Translations under genes and position numbers: made by a program
Notes under the pieces: model-generated
The model's input: only the letters and a program-made list of their open reading frames with translations
Databases searched by the model: none
Told to the model about the DNA's origin: nothing
Source: an uncultured Prevotellaceae bacterium
GTDB lineage: Bacteria; Bacteroidota; Bacteroidia; Bacteroidales; Bacteroidaceae
Assembly: GCA_946406435.1 (NCBI GenBank)
Contig: CAMJKP010000001.1
Coordinates: 96,738 to 160,737 of the forward strand
Length of the DNA: 64,000 nt
Direction: 5' to 3'
Shown here: positions 44,506-52,315 of the stretch, piece after piece
Position numbering within the stretch: the first letter of the stretch is position 1
Layout: each line of letters starts with the position of its first letter

Positions 44506-45631
44506 ATCACTTCTCCTTGCCATGCTAACTATCATGGCAGGACTCACATTCACCGCTTGTGGCGATGATGATGACAACAACGACAGCAACAGCGCTCCAA
44601 AGTCAAATCACGACCTCTATCAGGAGGCTGTAACCAACGCCGTAAAGTCTCAGAAGAAGCACAACAAGGCTATCCTTCTTGTTGCTTTCGGTTCTACATG
44701 GCAGCAGGCTTACGATGCTTTCGATGCTACCGTTAAAAGCTGTAAGGAGCAGTTCCCTGAGTATGACGTATTCCTCAGCTTCTCTTCTGTTATCTGTATC
44801 AATCGTGCAGCAGCAGGCGAGAACGTAGCTCCACGCAACTTCTACGCTCCAAGCTTCTGGCTCAACGCTTTCGCAGCTGATGGCGTGAAGTATGACGAGA
44901 TTGTAGTTCAGTCACTTCAGGTTATTCCAGGTGAGGAGTACAAGAACGTTCGCGACAGCTACATCAAGAACTTCGCAAACAACTTCTATGGCGACCTCGA
45001 TGACGAGTATCTTTCAAAGGTGAAGATCTACCTCGGCACCCCACTTATGGCAGAAAGAGACGACGTTACTGAGTTGGCAAAGGTTCTCTATGAGGATACA
45101 AAGGATAAGGCAAAGGACGGCGTAGTTGCTTTCATGGGTCATGGTAATCCAGAAGGTTACGACTACTATGGAGCTAATGCCCGTTATACAGAACTTGAGG
45201 AAGAACTTCAGAAGCTCAGCAGCTCAAAGAAGTACTATGTAGGTACTGTTGATATGCCAGAGAACTACAAGACAAACGTTCTTGACCGTATGAAGGAGAA
45301 TGGCATTAAGAGCGGTAAGGTATATTGCTACCCACTCATGTCAATCGCTGGTGACCACGCTCACAACGACATGGCTGGCGATGATGACGCATGGGATGCA
45401 GACAAGAAGAGCTTTGAGGTAAACGACGAGGGTGAGGTAGAGGATACTTCTTGGAAGAACTACTTCTCTCACTCTGGCTATACATGTGACGATGATGTCC
45501 TCAAGGGTTGCGTAACAGGTCTTCTTGAGAACACAAAGGTTCGTCAGCTCTGGCTCAACCACATCAAGCGCGCTCTGAAGAATGATGCAGGTCTTCTCGA
45601 CTACTATCATTCAAAGAACCCAGAAGAATAA
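44492..45631 (+). CDS. cbiK: Exported sirohydrochlorin cobaltochelatase CbiK
   Basis: The ATG at 44492 (or 44495) is chosen, giving about 379 aa with lipoprotein-type leader LLLAMLTIMAGLTFTACGDD; the open frame upstream lies inside the receptor gene. The chelatase core shows AILLVAFGSTWQQAYDAFDA near residue 60, FMGHGNPEGYDYYGANARY near residue 217 with the active-site histidine in GHGNP, and the metal-ligand region SIAGDHAHNDMAG near residue 285. CbiK inserts cobalt into sirohydrochlorin before ring contraction, which marks the anaerobic pathway. The lipobox cysteine implies periplasmic anchoring, as in other exported CbiK proteins. Confidence 0.88.
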   Translation: MMKIKSLLLAMLTIMAGLTFTACGDDDDNNDSNSAPKSNHDLYQEAVTNAVKSQKKHNKAILLVAFGSTWQQAYDAFDATVKSCKEQFPEYDVFLSFSSVICINRAAAGENVAPRNFYAPSFWLNAFAADGVKYDEIVVQSLQVIPGEEYKNVRDSYIKNFANNFYGDLDDEYLSKVKIYLGTPLMAERDDVTELAKVLYEDTKDKAKDGVVAFMGHGNPEGYDYYGANARYTELEEELQKLSSSKKYYVGTVDMPENYKTNVLDRMKENGIKSGKVYCYPLMSIAGDHAHNDMAGDDDAWDADKKSFEVNDEGEVEDTSWKNYFSHSGYTCDDDVLKGCVTGLLENTKVRQLWLNHIKRALKNDAGLLDYYHSKNPEE

Positions 45632-45633
45632 AA

Positions 45634-45784
45634 ACGGCCTCTCCCCACTCCCTCCCCCGTAGGGAGGGAGCCGATTCGTTAACAGAGGCAAATAACAAGA
45701 AATGCAAATAGAAGAATTTAAAGAGATAGGCTCATCGCCTTCCGGTTCCCTCCCTACGGGGGAGGGCGGAGGGAGAGGCCGTCT
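45634..45784. repeat. Paired-hairpin element, family B, spanning the cbiK-cobI junction
   Basis: About 150 bp. The left arm begins ACGGCCTCTCCCC and contains CCCTCCCCCGTAGGGAGGG. The right arm returns through CCCTCCCTACGGGGGAGGG to GGGAGAGGCCGT. It starts 3 nt after the cbiK stop. The cobI ATG at 45702 lies in the loop, and the right arm encodes the first residues of CobI. Confidence 0.88.
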
Positions 45785-46520
45785 TAAATTCATATCCTTA
45801 GGCCCGGGTGCTGCCGAAATGGTGACACTCGGGACTTTACGGTTTTTGAGAGATGCCCAAAAGGTGTATTGCTTTGCCGTTGGAGAGTCATCACACGCAG
45901 CTGACATAATCGCTCAACTAGATATTGACCAAAGCAAGGTCATAACCGTAAAGGTTCCGATGTCACACGACCGCGAAAAAGCGAATGCGGTATATGACGA
46001 CCTTGCCTCCACACTCAAGAAAGAGCACGAGGCTGGAATGACTATTGCCGTTGCAACTGAAGGTGATAGCGGAATCTTTGCCACCACGCATTATGTCATG
46101 GATCGACTTGTAGAAATGGGAATAGAATGTGAGCAGACTCCAGGCATCCCTTCTTTTATTGCAGCCGCATCAATTGCAGGATTACATCTCGTAAAGCTTC
46201 AGGAACGGCTTCTTGTCATTCCGGGAAAGACTACCTCCGAAGAGATTATCCGCCTCACAAACGAAGGTTATAATCTTGTTATCATGAAGCTATCTATGGC
46301 TCATGAAGCCGTAAGCAAGGCTTTCCTTGAAGCTAAAGATCTGCAATTCCACTACTTTGAGAATATAGGAACGCCTAATCAGAAATATGAAATTCTGCAG
46401 GAAATGCCGAATAATTTCCCGTATTTCTCGTTAATGATAATAAACAGACCCACCCCCAGCCCCTCCCATAAATGGAGGGGAGTAGATAGTAATAACACGC
46501 ATAATATATCACCCAATTAA
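45702..46520 (+). CDS. cobI: Precorrin-2 C20-methyltransferase (CobI/CbiL) with repeat-derived ends
   Basis: A 272-aa SAM-dependent tetrapyrrole methylase that methylates C20 in corrin synthesis. The core starts LKFISLGPGAAEMVTLGTLR (residue about 27), with ATEGDSGIFATTHYVM near residue 125 and EQTPGIPSFIAAASIAGLHL near residue 145. Residues 10-26 (SSPSGSLPTGEGGGRGR) are translated from the family B arm; no other ATG precedes the core, so they are probably made. The last 20 residues (from RPTPSPSHKWRG) come from the next element, family A, which also begins the BtuF gene. The active core appears intact. Confidence 0.87.
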   Translation: MQIEEFKEIGSSPSGSLPTGEGGGRGRLKFISLGPGAAEMVTLGTLRFLRDAQKVYCFAVGESSHAADIIAQLDIDQSKVITVKVPMSHDREKANAVYDDLASTLKKEHEAGMTIAVATEGDSGIFATTHYVMDRLVEMGIECEQTPGIPSFIAAASIAGLHLVKLQERLLVIPGKTTSEEIIRLTNEGYNLVIMKLSMAHEAVSKAFLEAKDLQFHYFENIGTPNQKYEILQEMPNNFPYFSLMIINRPTPSPSHKWRGVDSNNTHNISPN

Positions 46521-46602
46521 GTATGAAATATATGGACAAACATTCAGATACAAAAAGAGTAACTACTCCCCTCCATTTATGGGAGGGGCTGGGGGTGGGT
46601 CT
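46446..46602. repeat. Paired-hairpin element, family A, spanning the cobI-btuF junction
   Basis: About 157 bp with perfect 40-bp arms, extended by flanking AATAAAC/GTTTATT. The left arm encodes the CobI C-terminus, the loop holds the CobI stop and the next ATG, and the right arm encodes part of the BtuF-like N-terminus. Both arms share a variant stem (CATAAATGGAGGGG, not CATAAAGGGAGGGG), meaning they change together. Confidence 0.9.
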
Positions 46603-47785
46603 GTTTATTGCTCTCTTATTCTCCTGCACTAATGTTGCAACCGACAATAGCGTAGCCTTTACAGGTCCTTTCCTTCAGTATGACTCACTATGGGCTCATT
46701 CTGGCTCTTATTCTGAAAAAGTAGAGATAAAGTATGCCAAGGGATTGAAAGTTGACTATCGTGAGGATGGCATTCATGTCTTCATCAGCAATCCTGATCC
46801 GAAGGCACGCAACTCAAAGACAGAAGAAGTCGTAATCCCATCGCCTTCCGGCTCCCTCTCTACGGGAGAGGGCGGGGGGAAGTCCGATGTTGATAACATC
46901 GGAGTATGTGCCAGAGGCCCCAAAAGGTTTATCTGTACCACAGCCTTACAGTTGGGCAACTTTGAGGTACTCGGTATGGAAGAGCGAATCGTGGGTATGA
47001 ACTCCCTAAAGAATGTCTTCTCGCCAAAGATCAAGCAACAACTTGCTGATGGCAAGACCGTTCGAGTAGGTAAGGAGGGCAACTTCGACCTTGAGGCTGT
47101 CATAGCCTCTAAACCCGACTATATCTTCGTATCAGCCTCTAAATATGGCGGTTTTGAATCCCTCAAGGAATGTGGTATTCCTCTCATTTCTCATCATGGT
47201 TACAGAGAGACTGATCCTCTTGGTCAGGCAGAATGGATAAAGCTCATAGGACTCCTCACAGGCGAGACACGACGAGCAAATGCCGTGTTTGAGGATATAG
47301 AATCCAAATACAACGCTATCAAAGCAAAGGTTGCTGCGGCTAAAGCAAAAAGGAAGACTCTCCCAACCATTCTCAGCGGTCGCCAGATACGTGACGGATG
47401 GTATGTAATGGGTGGAAAGAGCTATATGGCACGTATCTTTGCCGATGCAGGTGTTGACTATATCATGAAAGATATAGACGAGGCAGGAGGTACGGCTCTT
47501 GATTTCGAATCTGTCTATGCCAAGGGTATAAATGCCGATTACTGGCAGATTGACGGAACCTTTGATGATGAGTTCACTCTCAACGATCTCACAACAGAGG
47601 ATGCCCGCTATGGCGACATAAAAGCCTACAAAGACCAGCACGTTCTATTTTGCAACTTCGCAAAGACCCCTTATCGCGAACTCGGCGGTCTTGAGCCTCA
47701 TCGCCTCCTCTCCGATTTCGTAAAGGCTTTCTATCCAGAGGTACTTCCTAAGTATACTCCTAAGTACTATAAGTTGATGAAATAG
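46523..47785 (+). CDS. BtuF-like cobalamin ABC transporter substrate-binding lipoprotein
   Basis: A 420-aa periplasmic binding protein of the FeCT/BtuF class. The leader is odd: residues 11-24 (RVTTPLHLWEGLGV) come from a hairpin-element arm and run into GLFIALLFSCTN, an SPase II signal and lipobox. A GTG inside the arm (giving an N-terminus near GLFIALLFSC) is a possible alternative start. Residues about 107-132 (SPSGSLSTGEGGGKSDVDNI) are a second repeat insertion. The binding core then reads RFICTTALQLGNFEVLGM and KPDYIFVSASKYGGFESLKE, with PTILSGRQIRDGWYVMGG near residue 288. It should hand cobalamin to the BtuC permease encoded at 52315. Confidence 0.83.
   Translation: MKYMDKHSDTKRVTTPLHLWEGLGVGLFIALLFSCTNVATDNSVAFTGPFLQYDSLWAHSGSYSEKVEIKYAKGLKVDYREDGIHVFISNPDPKARNSKTEEVVIPSPSGSLSTGEGGGKSDVDNIGVCARGPKRFICTTALQLGNFEVLGMEERIVGMNSLKNVFSPKIKQQLADGKTVRVGKEGNFDLEAVIASKPDYIFVSASKYGGFESLKECGIPLISHHGYRETDPLGQAEWIKLIGLLTGETRRANAVFEDIESKYNAIKAKVAAAKAKRKTLPTILSGRQIRDGWYVMGGKSYMARIFADAGVDYIMKDIDEAGGTALDFESVYAKGINADYWQIDGTFDDEFTLNDLTTEDARYGDIKAYKDQHVLFCNFAKTPYRELGGLEPHRLLSDFVKAFYPEVLPKYTPKYYKLMK
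46842..46919 (+). repeat. Single family B arm inserted in the btuF-like gene
   Basis: CGCCTTCCGGCTCCCTCTCT and ACGGGAGAGGGCGGGGGGA are the family B arm; they are followed by AGTCCGATGTTGATAACATC and GGAGTATGTG, then CAGAGGCC. The same CCGATGTT/AACATCGG segment occurs in the cobB insertion. The reading frame stays open. Confidence 0.85.
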
Positions 47786-47793
47786 AAATAGAA

Positions 47794-47823
47794 ATAGACA
47801 TTTAGTATGCACAAAATGTCTAT
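47794..47823. terminator. Convergent terminator between btuF-like and the 672-aa gene
   Basis: ATAGACATTT (47794-47803) pairs with AAATGTCTAT (47814-47823) around a 10-nt loop. It lies 8 nt past the btuF stop and just before the stop of the convergent orphan gene. The stem is AT-rich, so strength is uncertain. Confidence 0.5.
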
Positions 47824-47834
47824 GTCTATTATAT

Positions 47835-49853
47835 TTACGACTCTATTCTCCTATTCTTATATATGGAAGGGATTTTCAAACTATACCAATCATCAAATCC
47901 TTTTACATGCCCCATGCCTTTGGCATAGCACAATTCCTTTTCCACTACAGAAACATTTAATTGCGTCTTTTCTGCAATTTCCTTTGTTTTTAATGATTTG
48001 TTCTTATACAAGCAAGAATAAATCATTACTCGTCTATAATGATTATTTACAAAAGGTAATTCTGGAAAAATTTCATCAAAGGATATACATGCATCATTTT
48101 CATCCATTATTCCCGACGCAGACTTTTCGATTTCAGAAGAAATAGAAATATATATATCGTCTAAATATTTAAGAAAAAAGTTTGACGAATGAACTTTAAA
48201 GTTCATAGTTTCTTCAATTTGAGAAATTTCATTAAATATGACTTTTATCCAAGAATCACAGATCGCAACTAACAACCAATATTCATTAAATGGAGGGTTT
48301 AAATGTCGATACCACCTTGCAAGTTCTTTCTCTGATTTCTTTTTTGCCAAAGGCATCCTTTTATTTTGGATAACAAACCGTATCATGTCTTTTGTCGTTG
48401 ACAAAGTGTTTCTTTGCCAATGCGAGAGTTTTGCAGAATCAAGAACTTTCTTTATTAACTTCAAGAAAACTGATTGAAGAGGAACTGAAAGTTTTTTATT
48501 TTCAGATAAGACTTGAAGAATCCAATTATACGCATTATAGAAGATCTCATACCCAATAGTATCATTTATCATGACGGGGGTTTCGTATAAAAAATTCAGT
48601 AAATCCAAGTATTCATCGTCTGTATTCGGAACAAGAAAAACTTGGTCACCAATTAAATGTTTTTTCCCTATATACTTATCATCTTCAAAACAATCATTAT
48701 TAGAATCTTTATACTTAAGATAAGTGGAAAAACTATTTATATTCTTTGTGTAAGAATTCTTAAGTTCGGAACTACACTCAGGGAATGAAGACGCAATAAA
48801 CTTCTCCATCCATTTATATTTGAAAAAATCACGATGAGTCAAGCTACATATTTCACTAAAGAAACTGACAAAATCACTTTGTTTATAAATGATTTTTTTT
48901 GTATTTATAATCATACATGTTTTTTCAAAGTCAAAAAGTGTTATAGATTTATCATTTCTGACAAATCGTAAAATAATATTTTTTATTCTTTGTTTAGTCG
49001 TTCCATACTTCTCTGAAAATTCATTTGCGACATCCGTAATATCAATAGGATATGATTTTTCTTCCAATTCTTCTCTTACATGCTCTTCAATACGCTTAGG
49101 GAGATCTTGTTTTATAAGAGTTTTATTTATCTCCGAAGAATCGAGATATTCTCCTCTTTTTATATCAAATCCAAATTTCTCCAGACAATATTTATATGCT
49201 TTTTTAACATCCTCAGATTTTGCTTTAGTAAATTCACCCTCATGATATTCTCTATTAATGAATTGAAGTTCTCCTTCAACTAACAAAAATGAAAGAGACA
49301 CAGTCTCAATGTTTAAAGAACCGATTTTTCCTAAACAATTACGTCCAAAAAGAATCACATTAACAAAAGCCCCTTTTTCCACATACTTTGGCCAATATTC
49401 TATAAAGCCAGAAGGATTAAGATGGCAATAATGAGAGATTAATTCTTTCTCCAAAGAACTTTTTTCCTCCGCAGAAGCATTAGATACATCATTTTTATCC
49501 ACATCTATAAAATCAAGCCAATAAAAAGAGAAATCCTTCTCCTTATAAAAATCAGTAACAATGCTTATTTTATCATTATAATGATATGTTTGTAATAATA
49601 TTTTATCCTTATCATATGGTCCAACCATTTCACAATATCCATTGACTTTCACATAATCTCCTAAACCATAACCATTTTCATACCAATTTAGAAACTCCTT
49701 ATAAGTCGTACTTCCATGATATGTACGCGACAAATCATAAGGGTCTATATTTAGTTTATGTTCTTTTAGCCATTTATAAATTAAAGGATAATCTTCATTG
49801 CAAAATGAAGTCATAGTAAAAAAATCCTTAAGCTGTAATATATTTTTTGACAT
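47835..49853 (-). CDS. Orphan 672-aa protein with winged-helix-like segments, function unknown
   Basis: I do not recognise this family. The 672-aa protein is lysine- and aromatic-rich and AT-rich in codon use (AAA, ATA, TTT), unlike the cob genes on both sides. Residues about 60-115 (GLGDYVKVNGYCEMVGPYDK onward) look beta-rich. Residues about 268-315 (DVANEFSEKYGTTKQRIKNI) and about 625-660 (KTKEIAEKTQLNVSVVEKEL) look like helix-turn-helix or winged-helix units. No signal peptide or transmembrane segment is seen. It has its own consensus promoter at 49945-49976 and a terminator, and carries no hairpin-element insertion. This suggests recent acquisition between two cobalamin half-operons. Confidence 0.65.
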   Translation of the reverse strand: MSKNILQLKDFFTMTSFCNEDYPLIYKWLKEHKLNIDPYDLSRTYHGSTTYKEFLNWYENGYGLGDYVKVNGYCEMVGPYDKDKILLQTYHYNDKISIVTDFYKEKDFSFYWLDFIDVDKNDVSNASAEEKSSLEKELISHYCHLNPSGFIEYWPKYVEKGAFVNVILFGRNCLGKIGSLNIETVSLSFLLVEGELQFINREYHEGEFTKAKSEDVKKAYKYCLEKFGFDIKRGEYLDSSEINKTLIKQDLPKRIEEHVREELEEKSYPIDITDVANEFSEKYGTTKQRIKNIILRFVRNDKSITLFDFEKTCMIINTKKIIYKQSDFVSFFSEICSLTHRDFFKYKWMEKFIASSFPECSSELKNSYTKNINSFSTYLKYKDSNNDCFEDDKYIGKKHLIGDQVFLVPNTDDEYLDLLNFLYETPVMINDTIGYEIFYNAYNWILQVLSENKKLSVPLQSVFLKLIKKVLDSAKLSHWQRNTLSTTKDMIRFVIQNKRMPLAKKKSEKELARWYRHLNPPFNEYWLLVAICDSWIKVIFNEISQIEETMNFKVHSSNFFLKYLDDIYISISSEIEKSASGIMDENDACISFDEIFPELPFVNNHYRRVMIYSCLYKNKSLKTKEIAEKTQLNVSVVEKELCYAKGMGHVKGFDDWYSLKIPSIYKNRRIES

Positions 49854-49944
49854 ATTATTTTAGATTTTATAGATTATTGTTTTTAGCTATTTTATTAAAA
49901 ATTCTCTTCTATTCATATAGAACGAATATAATTTTAGTTAATTG

Positions 49945-49976
49945 CAAAAATAGGCATTATTTTTGAAACAACCAAA
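49945..49976 (-). promoter_or_regulatory. Bacteroidetes-type promoter of the orphan gene
   Basis: On the minus strand TTTG (49976-49973), a 20-nt spacer and TATTTTTG (49952-49945), about 92 nt before the ATG at 49853. Confidence 0.72.
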
Positions 49977-50214
49977 TTTTTTTCGCACATATTTTACATT
50001 TTAATTGGGTGTGGATTTTACAGTAAAAAATGAATGAACATAAAAAAGTAAGATCCATTCTATAAAATAACTATTTTCTCCTTACATCAATTGTGTTTAT
50101 TTGACGCCTCCACTTCTGGCGAACAAGAAAGAATTTCTTTCGAGTTGTATCTTCCGTTCTATTCGTCATCCCAACCAAATCCCTAACAAGGCCTATGCAA
50201 ATCCCATTTTCTCC

Positions 50215-50270
50215 CAATCACAGGAACGGATTTGAAACGGATTAAGAGCGAAGGAATAGCGAAGGTATAA
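50215..50270. repeat. Degenerate 11-nt tandem array
   Basis: Units AACGGATTTGA, AACGGATTAAG, AGCGAAGGAAT, AGCGAAGGTATA and ACGGACTTA run through the spacer upstream of the orphan gene. They resemble the array near 26388. Confidence 0.6.
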
Positions 50271-50351
50271 CGGACTTAAATATACAAGACAAGAGAATTG
50301 TAATGTCGAGATTGCATTTTTGCTTTCAGAAAAAGAATTTTCAAAAAATTC

Positions 50352-50690
50352 GTCACTCATCACCCTTAGCGTTGCAACATTCTAACACACAATACATTAC
50401 AAAGGTGATTCAACCACTATCACTCGTCACCCAACTCATCACCCAGACATAGAATATTCTACTCATAATCAATAAGTTGCGAATAAATTTCGGTCTTTAC
50501 CACTCGTCACCCATATTTCCTGGCGGAAAGTGGTGACGAGTGAATTAATCGCGCAACAATCACAATCTCAATACGTTACAAAGTTTAAGGTGATGAGTGG
50601 GTGACGAGTGTATTGAAATGATTCACCGCTATAACAAACTATCCCTCAACGCGATACAACGTTGAGGGTGACGAGTTGACGAGTAGTGTA
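50352..50690. repeat. CACTCGTCACCC repeat cluster
   Basis: Copies of CACTCGTCACCC or its reverse complement GGTGACGAGTG occur near 50421, 50501, 50532, 50599 and 50667, in both orientations, with AATACATTACAAAG/AATACGTTACAAAG direct repeats near 50392 and 50571. No gene is seen in 49977-50734. Confidence 0.7.
50643..50668 (-). terminator. Hairpin downstream of cobB
   Basis: CCCTCAACG pairs with CGTTGAGGG around an 8-nt loop about 67 nt beyond the cobB stop. There is no clear T run, so it may be a terminator or part of the repeat cluster. Confidence 0.35.
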
Positions 50691-50734
50691 AAAATTCTAT
50701 TTTTCTAAACGTAAAATTGCCAAGTCGCAAAGAA

Positions 50735-52249
50735 CTATCTTTGTGTCTCTGTATCTTTGCGTTTGAAGAAATCCAGAAGTTCTGCAAATCCTGTTTCTGC
50801 CCAATACCAATGGGTATAGCCAGCAAGGACATTCTTATAGTGATAGAGGGCGGTATCAACTGGCTGGCCTTTGGCTGACAACTGGAATTGCTCTTTTCTA
50901 ATCCCTTCAGGAAGGGTATCAGGCTCAATTACAGAAGAATAGTGGAACTCGTGGCCTTTAGGCAATTGAGAATTGAGAATTGAAGATTGAAAATTTTCTT
51001 TTGCCAACTGTCGATAGCCAAGATGAAGCCTTGCATCCATCATAGTGGCAGAGAATGGGAATACTCCGCACATTGGGATACCGTCAATATCATTACAGAG
51101 ATACATAAAACCTCCACATTCGGCAAAGATACGTCCGCCATTCTCAGCAAACGCCTTTATACTCTCACGCATAGAGGCATTATTTGCAAGATCAGAAGCG
51201 AACAACTCAGGATAGCCTCCAGGGAGATATAGCAAATCGCAATCGGGCATTCTCTCATCATTCAGAGGAGAGAAGAAAATGATCTCTCCAAGTTCACGAA
51301 GAGCATCTATATTAGCACGATATGTGAAATTAAAGGCAGAATCTTTGGCGATGGCGATAAGATGGCCTCTCCCCCCGCTTTTCACATACTCCGATGTTAT
51401 CAACATCGGACTTCCCTCCGTAGGGAGGGAGCCGGAAGGCGATAAACCTATCGACACTTTATCCTCTTTGATTTGCTCCCGTTCTCGAATCGGCTCCCTC
51501 TCTACGGGAGAGGGCGGGGGGAGAGGCCACCCTACATGCTCCTCCACTTCCTTTGCCGCAAGCCTGATTAGTTCCTCAGTCTCTTCCCTTGCCTCTATCG
51601 TAAGGCCGAGATGACGACCGGGAATGATAAGGTCACGATTGCGAAGCATATACCCAAGACAAGGCACACCAGCATCCTCGCAAGCCTGCTTGAGGAAGGA
51701 AAAATGATTTTCAGAAGCCACCATATTAAACACGACTCCTGCAATCTTCAACTTTGGATTGAAATGCTTGAAACCATATATCAAAGGAGCTACGGAATAG
51801 GCTACAGACTTTGCATTTACAACAAGAATAACGGGAATATTGAGCAGCATGGCTATCTCCGCACTCGAGCCTTTCGATTTATCATATCCGTCAAACAGTC
51901 CCATTACTCCCTCAACAATACGCACATCCGCATCCTCCCCATAGCGTTTGAACACCTCCTTAACATGTTCATCAGATGCCATATAGGTATCAAGATTTAC
52001 AGATTCACGTCCAGAGGCTATCTCATGAAACATAGTATCAATATAGTCAGGTCCGCATTTATATGGCTGTACCTTCAATCCCCTATCGCGCAAGGCACGA
52101 AGCAATCCCATCGTGAATGTGGTCTTTCCGCTATTTGAGGTGGCTGCGCCGATGAGGAAGGAAGCCCCCCAGCCCCCCAAGGGGGAGGGAGTTTTTATAG
52201 TATTGTCGCATATGGACTTTACATCTTTTACCTGTGATTCTTTTACCAT
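50735..52249 (-). CDS. cobB: Cobyrinate a,c-diamide synthase (CobB/CbiA) with three repeat-derived insertions
   Basis: The ATG at 52249 is chosen (504 aa); the longer frame overlaps btuC. CobB amidates carboxylates a and c using ATP and glutamine. The P-loop is IGAATSNSGKTTFTMGLLRA with LKVQPYKCGPDYIDTMFHE after it, and the GATase nucleophile cysteine is in IFAECGGFMYLC near residue 375. Three non-conserved insertions are repeat-derived: the leader TPSPLGGWG (family D arm), about 55 residues between ATPase and GATase domains (51364-51528, family B), and FQSSILNSQLPK near residue 450 (tandem CAATTCT repeat at 50963-50997). Length exceeds the usual 430-460 by about the inserted amount. Confidence 0.9.
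   Translation of the reverse strand: MVKESQVKDVKSICDNTIKTPSPLGGWGASFLIGAATSNSGKTTFTMGLLRALRDRGLKVQPYKCGPDYIDTMFHEIASGRESVNLDTYMASDEHVKEVFKRYGEDADVRIVEGVMGLFDGYDKSKGSSAEIAMLLNIPVILVVNAKSVAYSVAPLIYGFKHFNPKLKIAGVVFNMVASENHFSFLKQACEDAGVPCLGYMLRNRDLIIPGRHLGLTIEAREETEELIRLAAKEVEEHVGWPLPPPSPVEREPIREREQIKEDKVSIGLSPSGSLPTEGSPMLITSEYVKSGGRGHLIAIAKDSAFNFTYRANIDALRELGEIIFFSPLNDERMPDCDLLYLPGGYPELFASDLANNASMRESIKAFAENGGRIFAECGGFMYLCNDIDGIPMCGVFPFSATMMDARLHLGYRQLAKENFQSSILNSQLPKGHEFHYSSVIEPDTLPEGIRKEQFQLSAKGQPVDTALYHYKNVLAGYTHWYWAETGFAELLDFFKRKDTETQR
50963..50997 (-). repeat. In-frame TTCAATTCTCAATT-type repeat in cobB
   Basis: On the coding strand AATTTTCAATCTTCAATTCT continues as CAATTCTCAATTG. It encodes NFQSSILNSQL near the C-terminal part of the GATase domain. 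Confidence 0.8.
51364..51528 (-). repeat. Family B element inserted in frame in cobB (165 nt)
   Basis: Both arms are present (GGCCTCTCCCCCCGCCCTC... and ...GGGGGGAGAGGCC on the coding strand) with a loop encoding REREQIKEDKVSIG. One arm holds the same CCGATGTT/AACATCGG segment as in btuF. Length is exactly 55 codons, and the insertion falls in the linker between ATPase and amidotransferase domains. Confidence 0.88.
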
Positions 52250-52315
52250 AATTTTTCTCTTGATTAGATATACTATATAAATAATTCCCCCTTGGGGGGC
52301 TAGGGGGCAGGTCTT
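52163..52315. repeat. Paired-hairpin element, family D, spanning the btuC-cobB junction
   Basis: About 150 bp with AGCCCCCCAAGGGGGAGGG on the left and TTCCCCCTTGGGGGGCTAG then GGGGGCAGGTCT on the right. The cobB ATG at 52249 is in the loop, and the left arm encodes TPSPLGGWGAS of CobB. The right arm ends at the btuC stop. Confidence 0.85.
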
